Below, piece by piece: positions 37,409-48,275 of a stretch of DNA of 64,000 nt; positions within the stretch are counted from its first letter, which is position 1, and every line of letters begins with the position of its first letter. The notes under the pieces are model-generated. The model ran no database searches. It was not told where the DNA came from and saw only the letters and a list, made by a program, of their open reading frames with translations. The translations under genes and the position numbers were made by a program. Source of the stretch: Xanthobacter oligotrophicus (GTDB taxonomy: Bacteria; Pseudomonadota; Alphaproteobacteria; Rhizobiales; Xanthobacteraceae); the NCBI RefSeq assembly GCF_008364685.1, contig NZ_VTTL01000005.1, forward strand, positions 248,001-312,000, in the 5' to 3' direction.

Positions 37409-37854
37409 GGCGAAGACCCCTCCGGACCCGCCCGCCCCGCCGGCACCCAGCTCCCGCCGGCGCCCCACGAGGCGGCTAAACGACATTGAGCGCCGAAGCC
37501 GGCGCAATCCAGTCCCGATCAAGCAATTTTCGCGCCTCGCCCGCGATCACGTTTGCTTGCGTGGCCTGCAGGATATCAGGCGGTTTTGGCTCCCATGCGA
37601 CCGCCTGTCGCTCGGGTGTCAGGCACCTCATCGCCCAATGTTTGATCATGATCAAAGAATGATCGTTCGTCGTCTCCTAGCCTTGAAATCGTTGACGGGG
37701 CCTTGGGGCATGCCCGGCGGCGTTCGTGCAGGCTGGCAGAAGCTCGCATGGGGCAGCAGGGGTGGCGTTGCTCAGTGTTTTTCAAAAGTAGCGCGGCCGC
37801 ATTCCGAAGGGCCCCGTAGTGGATTTCTTGATCTCTTCCAGAGGAGACGATGTG
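37409..37854. other. Intergenic region with FNR/FixK box
   Basis: About 445 nt between dadA (minus) and the small gene at 37855 (plus). It contains the perfect palindrome TTTGATCATGATCAAA at 37641-37656. No other supported feature. Confidence 0.6.
37642..37655 (+). promoter_or_regulatory. Perfect FNR/FixK-type anaerobox
   Basis: TTGATCATGATCAA is an exact match to TTGAT-N4-ATCAA, the binding site of FNR, Anr and FixK; the 16-bp extended palindrome TTTGATCATGATCAAA (37641-37656) is perfect. It lies 200 nt upstream of the ATG at 37855 and 233 nt upstream of dadA. If centred at -41.5 for the plus-strand gene, transcription would start near 37690, leaving a long leader of about 165 nt. Confidence 0.75.
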
Positions 37855-38103
37855 ATGAGTGCCGTTGCCAAGCGCATTGAGCTGCCGGTTGAAGAAGCGC
37901 CCGTCCAGAAGGCCGATGACGTGCTGATCCACGTCCGCTTCAGCCCCAACGCCGAAGTGTTCACCATCGACCGCCTGCCCGAGGGCGTTGCTCCCAAGGC
38001 TTGGTTCGAACGCCTCTACCTGAATGCTGCTCCTTATTACCGGACCCTGTCCAACGGCCGCGGCTTCTTCCGCATCCCCGCCGAGGCGTTCGCGGCGGTC
38101 TGA
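37855..38103 (+). CDS. Small protein of unknown function (82 aa)
   Basis: 82 residues: MSAVAKRIELPVEEAPVQKA, then DDVLIHVRFSPNAEVFTIDR, LPEGVAPKAWFERLYLNAAP and YYRTLSNGRGFFRIPAEAFAAV. Soluble and mixed alpha/beta by composition, with no Cys or signal peptide. I do not recognise a family. The ATG at 37855 has a GAGGAGA ribosome site 8 nt upstream. It is a monocistronic unit: a perfect FNR/FixK box lies upstream and a strong intrinsic terminator directly downstream. The neat transcription signals argue that it is a genuine gene, probably oxygen-responsive. Confidence 0.8.
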   Translation: MSAVAKRIELPVEEAPVQKADDVLIHVRFSPNAEVFTIDRLPEGVAPKAWFERLYLNAAPYYRTLSNGRGFFRIPAEAFAAV

Positions 38104-38125
38104 TCGCGACCTTCCTGCGGTTTTG

Positions 38126-38164
38126 AAAAGACCGGCGCCGGCCTCTGGCCGCGCCGGTCTTTTT
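38126..38164 (+). terminator. Rho-independent terminator
   Basis: Perfect 13-bp arms AAAAGACCGGCGC (38126-38138) and GCGCCGGTCTTTT (38151-38163), with an inner GGCC-TCT-GGCC stem and a closing T-run, 22 nt after the stop of the 82-residue protein gene. Confidence 0.93.
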
Positions 38165-38247
38165 CGTTTCGGATCCGTTCCTTACGATGAAACCTCCGAC
38201 CGGTGGCGCGACCTGCACGACGCCTTTGCTCCGGCGCCAGGAAGGTG

Positions 38248-38261
38248 TTGATATCCGACAA
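38248..38261 (+). promoter_or_regulatory. Near-consensus FNR/FixK-type box
   Basis: TTGATATCCGACAA matches TTGAY-N4-RTCAA with one mismatch (A for T in the right half). Its centre is 78 nt upstream of the ATG at 38333; at -41.5 spacing the transcript would begin near 38296 and leave a 37-nt leader. Support comes mainly from position and from the perfect box in front of the preceding gene. Confidence 0.45.
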
Positions 38262-38332
38262 TGACGACGCGGAGCGCCTGTCGAAACTGGCGCGGTCCCG
38301 CCCAAATAGCCAAGGACAAGAGGGAGAGAGCC

Positions 38333-38824
38333 ATGTCGGAAACCGCCGCGCCGAACGCATTGCACGCCAAGCTGGGCGACGAGACCTTCATGTCGGCCGA
38401 TGACCTCAAGGCCTACATGCAGGAAATCGAGCAGTCGAAGTTGTCGAAGGAACTCGCTGCCATGGACCGCGCCGACAAGGCGCGCGAGGAGTTGGTGAAG
38501 ACCCTGTCGCAGCCGGTCAACCTCACTCCAGAGAAGCTGCACGAGATCACCAACAACCTGCAGACCAAGATGCGGCTCGCCGCCCAGAGGGGTGAGACCG
38601 AGATCATGGTGATGCGCTTCCCCAATACCCTGTGTTCGGACAAGGGACGCGCCATCAACAATGCGGAGGAGGGCTGGCCCGAGAGCCTCACCGGCCGTCC
38701 CCGCCAGGCCTATGAGCTGTGGCGCGACCACCTGCGCGCCGGCCACTACAAGCTGAAGGCCATGGTCATCGACTGGCCGAACGGCATGCCCGGCGACATC
38801 GGCTTCTTCCTCAGCTGGGCCTGA
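38333..38824 (+). CDS. Conserved hypothetical protein (163 aa) upstream of ppk2
   Basis: 163 residues, MSETAAPNALHAKLGDETFM. The N-terminal third is helical and charged (DDLKAYMQEIEQSKLSKELA), followed by LVKTLSQPVNLTPEKLHEI. The C-terminal half is globular: GETEIMVMRFPNTLCSDKGR, NNAEEGWPESLTGRPRQAYE and MVIDWPNGMPGDIGFFLSWA. No transmembrane segment. I do not recognise a named family. It begins after a GGGAGAGAG ribosome site, has a candidate FNR/FixK box upstream, and ends 48 nt before ppk2, so the two are probably co-transcribed. Confidence 0.82.
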   Translation: MSETAAPNALHAKLGDETFMSADDLKAYMQEIEQSKLSKELAAMDRADKAREELVKTLSQPVNLTPEKLHEITNNLQTKMRLAAQRGETEIMVMRFPNTLCSDKGRAINNAEEGWPESLTGRPRQAYELWRDHLRAGHYKLKAMVIDWPNGMPGDIGFFLSWA

Positions 38825-38872
38825 CCTGCACACGGGTTCGGGCGCCGGCACCATAAGAACAGGAGGAACGCC

Positions 38873-39688
38873 ATGGCCCATGATCATGGGAAAGATGACG
38901 ACGGCGGGAGGAAAGAGCCGCTGAAGCGCAAGGAGTATGAGCAGGAGCTCAAGGCGCTGCATGCCGAACTGGTGAAGCTTCAGCTGTGGGTGAAGCAAAC
39001 CGGCACCAAGGTCTGCGTGATCTTCGAGGGGCGTGACGGCGCGGGCAAGGGCGGCGTCATCAAGGCGATCCTGGAACGGGTGAGCCCCCGCGTCTTCCGG
39101 GTGATGGCGCTGCCACCACCCACCGAGCGCGAGAAGACGCAGATGTTCATCCAGCGCTACCTGCCGCTTCTGCCGGCGGGGGGCGAAATCGTGATCTTCG
39201 ACCGCTCCTGGTACAACCGAGCCGGCGTCGATCGCGTCATGGGCTTCTGCACCGAGGAGCAGACCAAGAAGTTTCTGTCCGCGGTGCCTTATGTGGAGAA
39301 GGCTATCGTCGAATCCGGGGTCATCCTGCTCAAATACTGGCTTGATGTGTCCGAGGAAGAACAAACCTTGCGCATGGAGAGCCGGATCGACGACCCACGC
39401 AAGATCTGGAAGCTGTCGCCCATGGACCTCGAATCCTATGCGCGCTGGTATGATTATTCCCGCGCGCGGGACGAGATGTTCGAGGCGACCGATACCCAAT
39501 GGGCGCCCTGGTTCGTCGCCCAGTCGGACGACAAGAAGCGGGCGCGCCTCAACATCATCTCCCACCTGCTGTCGCGCATCCCCTACGAGGAGGTGCCGCG
39601 GGAGAAGATCAAGCTGCCCAAGCGCCAGAAGCCCCAGGACTATGTGGAGGCGGACTACGCCCGCCACCGGGTGCCGGAGCGGTTCTGA
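38873..39688 (+). CDS. ppk2: Polyphosphate kinase 2 (class I PPK2)
   Basis: 271-residue P-loop kinase that transfers phosphate between polyphosphate and nucleoside diphosphates (usually GDP or ADP). Walker A FEGRDGAGKGGVIKAILERV (about residues 52-71), lid-type ALPPPTEREKTQMFIQRYLP, and Walker B FDRSWYNRAGVDRVMGF (about 104-120) are all present; WYDYSRARDEMFEATDTQWAPW is the conserved C-terminal element. Length and single domain fit class I. ATG 38873 follows AGGAGG. It probably shares a transcript with the preceding 163-residue protein and converges on the MFS gene 21 nt away. Confidence 0.96.
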   Translation: MAHDHGKDDDGGRKEPLKRKEYEQELKALHAELVKLQLWVKQTGTKVCVIFEGRDGAGKGGVIKAILERVSPRVFRVMALPPPTEREKTQMFIQRYLPLLPAGGEIVIFDRSWYNRAGVDRVMGFCTEEQTKKFLSAVPYVEKAIVESGVILLKYWLDVSEEEQTLRMESRIDDPRKIWKLSPMDLESYARWYDYSRARDEMFEATDTQWAPWFVAQSDDKKRARLNIISHLLSRIPYEEVPREKIKLPKRQKPQDYVEADYARHRVPERF

Positions 39689-39709
39689 GCCTTTGCCCGG
39701 CGGCGGATG

Positions 39710-40948
39710 TCAGGACCGGCTGACGGCAGGTTCGCCGTCGGTCGCCGCTTCGCGTTGCGTCTTCAGGTCGAGGGCGTAGGAGAGGACTGCGAGGGCGAGC
39801 CCCGCCGCGGCGATGGTGGCACCCATGAAGGGCAGGTCCGCATAGGGCAGTCCGGCGGTGAGCGCGAGGCCCCCGGCCCAGGCGCCGATGGCGTTGCCGA
39901 AGTTGAACGCCCCCTGGTTGAGGGTGGAGGCAAGGTTTGGCGCTTTCGCCGCCTCGGTCACCACCCGCGACTGCAGCGGCGCGATGAGGGCGAAGGCGAG
40001 CACGCCCCAGATGAAGAGGGTGAGCGCCGCCGGCACCACCGCGTGGCTGGTGAGGGCGAAGGATGCGAGCAGCGGGATGATCACCGCGATGATGCCGATC
40101 ACCGAGGGCATCAGCCGCCAGTCGGCCAGCCAGCCGCCGAGGAAATTGCCGCAGGTGAGGCCGACGCCGAACAAAAGCAGCATCATCGTCACCCCCTGGG
40201 TGCTGATGCCGGTGACGTTCTGGAGGATCGGCGTGATGTAGGTGAAGACGCTGAACAGGCTGGCCGACGAGACGATGCTCATGGCCATGGCGAACATCAC
40301 CTGCGGGCTGCCCAGCGATTTGGCTTCCCGCCGGAGGTTCATGGGCGGGACCGCGATGGTGCGCGGCAGGAAGGCGGCCAGCGCCACCGCGGCGGCGATG
40401 CCGATGCCAACCACCACGAAGAACGGGCTGCGCCAGCCCATGGCTTCGCCCAGCGCCGTCCCCGCCGGCACACCCAGCACGTTGGCGAGGGTCAGCCCCG
40501 CGAACATCATGGCGATGGCCTGCGCCTTGCGGCCGGGCAAGACGAGAGCGGACGCCACCACCGCGCCGAGGCCGAAGAAGGCGCCGTGGCACAGGGCGGT
40601 AAGCACCCGCGCGCCCATGAGCAGCCAGTAGGATGGCGCGAGCGCACACATGAGGTTGCCGAGGATGAAGACGCCCATCAGCACCAGGAGCGCGCGCCGC
40701 CGGTCCATGCGTGCCGTCGCCACCGCGAGGAAGGGCGAGCCGAAGGTGACCGACAGGGCATAGCCCGTCACCAGCAGGCCGGCTTGCGGAATGGTGACGT
40801 GAAGGTCGCCGGCAACCTGGGGCAGCAGGCCCATGATGACGAATTCGGTGGTGCCGATGCCGAAGGCGGCGGCGCCCAGCGCAAGCAGGGGCAGGCGAGG
40901 ATTGCCGCGCGCCGGAGCGGGCGACGGTGCGGAAGGCTGTGCGGCCAT
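39710..40948 (-). CDS. MFS transporter, DHA1/AraJ-like efflux family
   Basis: 412 residues with twelve predicted transmembrane helices. TM1 and its loop show FGIGTTEFVIMGLLPQVA and LLVTGYALSVTFGSPFLAVA, the hallmark of AraJ/YdhP/Cmx-type drug, purine-nucleoside or sugar efflux pumps. The motif-A-like loop is ATARMDRRRAL, and the TM4-5 part is RVLTALCHGAFFGLGAVVA. Start at ATG 40948; a GTG three codons upstream is possible. Monocistronic. The exported substrate is unknown. Confidence 0.9.
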   Translation of the reverse strand: MAAQPSAPSPAPARGNPRLPLLALGAAAFGIGTTEFVIMGLLPQVAGDLHVTIPQAGLLVTGYALSVTFGSPFLAVATARMDRRRALLVLMGVFILGNLMCALAPSYWLLMGARVLTALCHGAFFGLGAVVASALVLPGRKAQAIAMMFAGLTLANVLGVPAGTALGEAMGWRSPFFVVVGIGIAAAVALAAFLPRTIAVPPMNLRREAKSLGSPQVMFAMAMSIVSSASLFSVFTYITPILQNVTGISTQGVTMMLLLFGVGLTCGNFLGGWLADWRLMPSVIGIIAVIIPLLASFALTSHAVVPAALTLFIWGVLAFALIAPLQSRVVTEAAKAPNLASTLNQGAFNFGNAIGAWAGGLALTAGLPYADLPFMGATIAAAGLALAVLSYALDLKTQREAATDGEPAVSRS

Positions 40949-41206
40949 GACGATCACCGGATGGGGCGGAAGCCGGTTCGGGCGCAGGGCGCCGAATGAT
41001 TGAGCGTCAATTTATGCCGCAGTGCAGCAAAATTACCAAATGCATTTAAAGCCGGACGGATACCCGCCTGATGCATGGCCTTGCCTGATGCCTAGCCTTT
41101 CGGGGCAGGGCGCTGTCTTGGACGAATGGAAGCCCCGCCGGTGGTGGCATGCCACGGGCGGGGCGTCACCCGGCGCGGGCGCCGGGGTGTCCGTGGATCA
41201 GATCGA

Positions 41207-41449
41207 TCACATCAGCCGGCGCGGGGCATCCGGGACGAGCTTCATCGCATCGGCGAAGGTCTCGAAGGCCACCCAGGCCCGACGCTGGAGTTCGGGCAGG
41301 CGGGCGGCTTCCATCTGGTCGAGCAGCATCTCGGCATGCTCGCGCACCGGATGCGAGCGGACAAAGCCGATGGCATCGTCCAACGAGCGCAGGACGATGC
41401 AGGAGCCATCAACGCAGATCTTCAGCGGGCGACGGGCAGCTTCGAACAT
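41207..41449 (-). CDS. Small protein, possibly DUF982 family
   Basis: 80 residues: MFEAARRPLKICVDGSCIVL, RSLDDAIGFVRSHPVREHAE, MLLDQMEAARLPELQRRAWV and AFETFADAMKLVPDAPRRLM. The layout (a short beta pair with an amino-terminal substituent, then S-x-x-DA, then a C-terminal helix AWVAFETFADAM) resembles DUF982 proteins, common in Rhizobiales and of unknown function. The ATG at 41449 is preceded by GGAGGACC. Monocistronic. The family assignment is tentative. Confidence 0.6.
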   Translation of the reverse strand: MFEAARRPLKICVDGSCIVLRSLDDAIGFVRSHPVREHAEMLLDQMEAARLPELQRRAWVAFETFADAMKLVPDAPRRLM

Positions 41450-42003
41450 GGACGGTCCTCCGTATGGGTTGCAGCGCGTTGGCTACGTCTTCTTGTGTCG
41501 GCCAGCGCCGCTCTGCGCTTCCCGCATTCGGGGGAAGGATCCCCGGGACTTGGACCCGGGGGCTCAAGGCATGGCCGAAGAGCAGGCACGGAGGCTCCCG
41601 GAGCCCGCTCAGCCGTTAAAACGCGGGCAAGTCCCATCGGTTCCCGCCCGTTCCATATTTTTTTGTGCCGATCGCGGCGGGAATTCCGCCGCATCCTCCA
41701 AATTCGGGATGTGGGGTGCGCAGGGCTGTTTAGAACCAACGGCGTGCACGATGCCCGCTCGGCAAAGCGCGCCAGCCGGACGGCATTTCCCCGCATGCCG
41801 TCCGGCTGCCCCATTTCTGGGGTTTATTGGCTTCGGCCCTCCCATCGCATCGGCAGCGGAACCGCCAAGCTTCAGCAGAGTTGCATGAAGCATGGCCTTC
41901 ACGGCCAAACCGAAACGCGACGGTTCAAGGATTGCCGTGCCCTTCTTTCTGATTCCCTGCATCTGCCTGTCCGCCCGGCTCCCCCCTCAAGGGAGGTTCC
42001 CGC
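41450..42003. other. Intergenic region with several hairpins
   Basis: About 550 nt upstream of the trehalose synthase gene. It contains CCCCGGG/CCCGGGG (41541-41561), a perfect 14-bp hairpin (41773-41808) and CCCC-ATTTCT-GGGG followed by TTTATT (41810-41826). No coding sequence is convincing; the reading frames lack similarity. It could hold an RNA or old repeat units. Confidence 0.55.
41773..41808. repeat. Perfect 14-bp inverted repeat
   Basis: CAGCCGGACGGCAT (41773-41786) and ATGCCGTCCGGCTG (41795-41808) are separated by 8 nt. Directly after it comes a second small hairpin with a T-rich tail (41810-41826), so on the plus strand the pair could end a short transcript. Confidence 0.75.
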
Positions 42004-45300
<3,297 letters not shown>

Positions 45301-45669
45301 TTGCCGCGTCGGGCATGGGTTCGCGCGGGGCGGGGCGGCGCAGGGGACGGGTCACGCTGTTCCCGGAAGAGTTCGGCGCTGATGGGATCGGGCGGGCGCA
45401 AGTCCCGCCCGTGGCCGTTGGCGAAGGTATTGTTGCGCCGGCCAGACAGTCCAGTGACGGGCGGGTCATGGACCCGGCCCCCGATCATGTGCGCATCCCG
45501 CGTCTCGCAGACCCGTGCAGCCAAGCTCCCGGCACCTGAGTTGCAGTTCGCCGCAGCCCGGTCATGATCGGCGCCGACATGTCAGGCCTTGGTCTGGCGG
45601 TGCCGTGTCGCCCGGGTTCAAGGGGGCGTTCGCGCCGCGCCGCCGCCGTCTTGGAGTGCGACTGCGCCG
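45301..45669. other. Intergenic region between treS and the catabolic cassette
   Basis: About 370 nt. It contains the hairpin at 45389-45411. No coding sequence is supported. The LysR gene promoter must be near its right end. Confidence 0.5.
45389..45411 (+). terminator. Stem-loop downstream of treS
   Basis: 8-bp arms CGGGCGGG (45389-45396) and CCCGCCCG (45404-45411) with a 7-nt loop, about 90 nt beyond the treS stop. No T-tract; possible transcript end only. Confidence 0.45.
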
Positions 45670-46605
45670 ATGAACATCCGGTTCCTTGAAACCTTCATCT
45701 GGGTGGCGCGCCTGCGGAGCTTTTCGAGCGCGGCGGACAAGCTGTGCACGACGCAGGCGGCGGTCTCGAACCGTATCGCCACGCTGGAGAAGGATCTTGG
45801 CGTGCGCCTGTTCGAGCGCGACCTGCGCAGCGTCAGCCTGACACCCGCAGGCGCGCGCGTGCTCGCCCAGGCCGAGATGATCGTGCGCATGTCCAACGAA
45901 TTGCGGCTCGGCGTCGGCGACACCCACCACCTGCGTGGCCGGATGGCCATCGGCACCATCGACACGGTGGTCTATGCGTGGCTGACGCGGCTGGTGGAGG
46001 AGGTGAAGGCCACCTATCCGGACGTGGACCTCGACCTGACCGTGGACAACAGCCTGACCGTGGCGCGCCTGCTCCAGGACGGTCAGGTGGACCTCGCGCT
46101 CATCGCCGGTCCGGTGCTGGCGCCGGGCTGCCGCAACATCGAGCTGTGCGCCTACGACTGCCTGTGGGTGGCCGCGCCGCGGCTCGGCCTGCAAGGGCGG
46201 CGGGTGGCGCTGGAAGAGGTGGCCGCGTATCCCGTCTTCGCCTTCTCGCGCGGCTCCCAGCCCCACCAGAACGTCCTGCATCTCCTGGAGCGGGCGGGGC
46301 TGGACCCGCATCTGGTGCGCATCCTCAATTCCAATTCGCTGGCCACCATCACCCGCCTGGTCCGCGACGGCATGGGCGTCGCCGTCCTGCCGGAAACCGT
46401 GGTGCGGGAAATGCTGGAGCGGGGCGAACTCGCGGTGCTCGACGTGGCGGCCGCGGTTCCGCCGCTGAAGATCCATGCCGTGTTCCGCGAGGACCCCGGC
46501 GCGCTGCTGCCCGCCATCATCGCCCAGATGGCCGCGCGTATCGCCGCTGCCAAAACCGAGGCGGACAAGGTCGAAGCGGATCATGCTGCGGTGCATATAA
46601 AATAG
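45670..46605 (+). CDS. LysR-family transcriptional regulator
   Basis: 311 residues. N-terminal winged HTH: FLETFIWVARLRSFSSAADK and TQAAVSNRIATLEKDLGVRLFERDLRSVSLT (about residues 4-55). The rest is a periplasmic-binding-protein-like effector domain (GRMAIGTIDTVVYAWLTRLV, VARLLQDGQVDLALIAGPVL). ATG 45670 gives the typical start of the family. It is co-directional with the downstream hydrolase-ABC-hydantoinase cassette and is its likely regulator, with the small-molecule substrate as coinducer. A 7-bp inverted repeat overlaps its stop codon (46602-46620). Confidence 0.93.
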   Translation: MNIRFLETFIWVARLRSFSSAADKLCTTQAAVSNRIATLEKDLGVRLFERDLRSVSLTPAGARVLAQAEMIVRMSNELRLGVGDTHHLRGRMAIGTIDTVVYAWLTRLVEEVKATYPDVDLDLTVDNSLTVARLLQDGQVDLALIAGPVLAPGCRNIELCAYDCLWVAAPRLGLQGRRVALEEVAAYPVFAFSRGSQPHQNVLHLLERAGLDPHLVRILNSNSLATITRLVRDGMGVAVLPETVVREMLERGELAVLDVAAAVPPLKIHAVFREDPGALLPAIIAQMAARIAAAKTEADKVEADHAAVHIK

Positions 46606-46620
46606 GCGCATGCCGCCTAT
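46602..46620. promoter_or_regulatory. Palindrome upstream of the catabolic operon (possible LysR operator)
   Basis: ATAGGCG (46602-46608) and CGCCTAT (46614-46620) are perfect arms around CATGC. The element overlaps the TAG stop of the LysR gene and lies about 105 nt upstream of the hydrolase start. It is not the standard T-N11-A spacing, but the position fits an operator for the regulator; an attenuating hairpin is the alternative. Confidence 0.4.
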
Positions 46621-46724
46621 GCCTTTCTCATAAGCATTGCTTGTTAAGGCGGACAATTATTTCGCGTTTGTCGGGGCTCGGCGCGTCTGTTCTGCTTCCT
46701 GCCATCAAGAGCGGGAGAGCCGGC

Positions 46725-47531
46725 GTGAAGGTTTCGCTGATCCAGATGAACTCGCAGGGCGACAAGGCCGCCAATCTCGCCACGGCGGCGCGCCTGGTGG
46801 AGGCGGCGGTGGCGGCGGACAAGCCCGACCTCGTGGTGCTTCCCGAATATTACGCCTTCCTCGGCGAGACCCCGGACGAGATGCAGGAGGCCGCCGAGAC
46901 CTTTCCGGACGGTCCCGCCTACCAGCTCATGTCCTCTCTCGCGAAGACGCTGAAGGTGGCCATCCACGCCGGCAGTGTCGCCGAAAAGGTGGGCAATTCC
47001 TTCTACAACACCACCGTGGTGTTCGGCCCCGACGGCGCCGAGCTGGCGCGCTATCGCAAGATCCACCTGTTCGACGTGGAGATCGCCGGCGGCACCGTCT
47101 ACCGCGAATCCGACACCGTCTCGCGGGGCGAGGAGGTGGTGACCTACAGGATCGGCGAGACCACGGTGGGCTGCGCCATCTGCTACGACATCCGCTTCCC
47201 CGAGCTGTTCCGCAAGCTGCGCGACGCCGGCGCCGATGTGATCGTGTTGCCCGCCGCCTTCACCCTCATGACCGGCAAGGATCACTGGGAGGTGCTGGCC
47301 CGCGCCCGCGCCATCGAGACCCAGACCTGGTTCCTCGCCGTGGGCCAGACCGGCTCCCATGCCGGCGGCAGGAAGTGGTGCTGGGGTCATTCCATGGTCA
47401 TCGACCCATGGGGCCACATCACCGCCCAATGCTCGGACAAGGTGGGCTTCACCAGCGGCCGGCTCGACTTTTCCCTCACCGGCACCGTGCGCGCGAACGT
47501 GCCGGTCGCCAACCACCACGTCCTCGGCTGA
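46725..47531 (+). CDS. Carbon-nitrogen hydrolase (nitrilase superfamily)
   Basis: 268 residues from GTG 46725 (GGGAGAG upstream). The Glu-Lys-Cys triad of the superfamily is complete: VVLPEYYAFLG (Glu about 42), YRKIHLFDVE (Lys about 112) and GCAICYDIRFPELFRKL (Cys about 147). Similar to omega-amidase, N-carbamoyl amino acid amidohydrolase and aliphatic amidase branches; the substrate cannot be read from sequence. First enzyme of the cassette and a candidate for hydrolysing an amide or carbamoyl intermediate produced by HyuAB. 16 nt separate it from the RraA-like gene. Confidence 0.92.
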   Translation: MKVSLIQMNSQGDKAANLATAARLVEAAVAADKPDLVVLPEYYAFLGETPDEMQEAAETFPDGPAYQLMSSLAKTLKVAIHAGSVAEKVGNSFYNTTVVFGPDGAELARYRKIHLFDVEIAGGTVYRESDTVSRGEEVVTYRIGETTVGCAICYDIRFPELFRKLRDAGADVIVLPAAFTLMTGKDHWEVLARARAIETQTWFLAVGQTGSHAGGRKWCWGHSMVIDPWGHITAQCSDKVGFTSGRLDFSLTGTVRANVPVANHHVLG

Positions 47532-47547
47532 GCGGAGCTCTGTCCCC

Positions 47548-48216
47548 ATGTTCATCGTCAATCCCATGCCGCAGCAGATCGCCCCGGAGCTGGTGGCGGA
47601 GCTCGAAAAGTGCGAGGTGGCCACCATCGGCCACGTGCTGCATTCCGGCTTCGTCGATCGCGAGATCCGCGCCGTGCTGCCCGGCAAGCGCGTTGCCGGC
47701 ACGGCGGTGACGCTGCGCATTCCCCACGCCGATTCCACGCTGCTGCACTACCTCACCGCGCTGGTGCGCCCCGGCGACGTGGTGGTGATCGAGCGCTGCG
47801 GCGACACCCGCCATGCCTGCTGGGGCGGGGTCATCACCAATGCCATGAAGCTGGCGGGCGTGACCGCCGGCGTCATCGACGGGCCGGCCACCGATTTCTC
47901 CGAGATCGTGCGGGTGGACATGCCCATGTGGTGCCGCGGGCCCTCGCCCATCACCACCAAGCTCTTGGGCCTGGAAGGCGCCATCAACGTGCCGGTGAAC
48001 GTGGGTGGCCAGACCATCGCGCCGGGCGATGCCGTGCTCTGCGACGAGAGCGGCGTGGTGGTGCTCGCGCCGTCGGACGCCCCCGCCGTCGCCGCCCGCG
48101 CCATCGCCATGCAGGAGGCCGAGATCGTGCTCCTCGCCCGGCTCGCCGCCGGCGAGAAGCTGCCCGACATCACCGGCGCTCGCGCCATGGTGGAACAAAA
48201 GCTCCAGACCGCGTGA
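47548..48216 (+). CDS. RraA-like protein (HMG aldolase fold) lacking the usual Arg
   Basis: 222 residues. Fold markers: LEKCEVATIGHVLHSGFVDR, GDVVVIERCGDTRHACWGGV, NAMKLAGVTAGVIDGPATD and VNVGGQTIAPGDAVLCDESG with a C-terminal helix. RraA regulators and class II HMG/CHA aldolases share a D/G-x20-R-D signature, the Arg binding pyruvate carboxylate. Here the pair reads GPATDFSEI, so Arg is replaced by Thr while Asp and the following Glu remain. It may therefore not be a pyruvate aldolase; it could act on a different keto acid or be regulatory. Lies inside the cassette between the hydrolase and the importer. Confidence 0.82.
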   Translation: MFIVNPMPQQIAPELVAELEKCEVATIGHVLHSGFVDREIRAVLPGKRVAGTAVTLRIPHADSTLLHYLTALVRPGDVVVIERCGDTRHACWGGVITNAMKLAGVTAGVIDGPATDFSEIVRVDMPMWCRGPSPITTKLLGLEGAINVPVNVGGQTIAPGDAVLCDESGVVVLAPSDAPAVAARAIAMQEAEIVLLARLAAGEKLPDITGARAMVEQKLQTA

Positions 48217-48275
48217 GAAGAGGCCGGAAAACCGGCCCGCTCCCCTTCCAGTCACCTTTCCAGAGGGACTTCAAA

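Noticed and set aside
41609-41962. 117-residue minus-strand frame upstream of treS
   Set aside because: No recognisable domain and it spans the perfect hairpin at 41773-41808; not supported as a gene.
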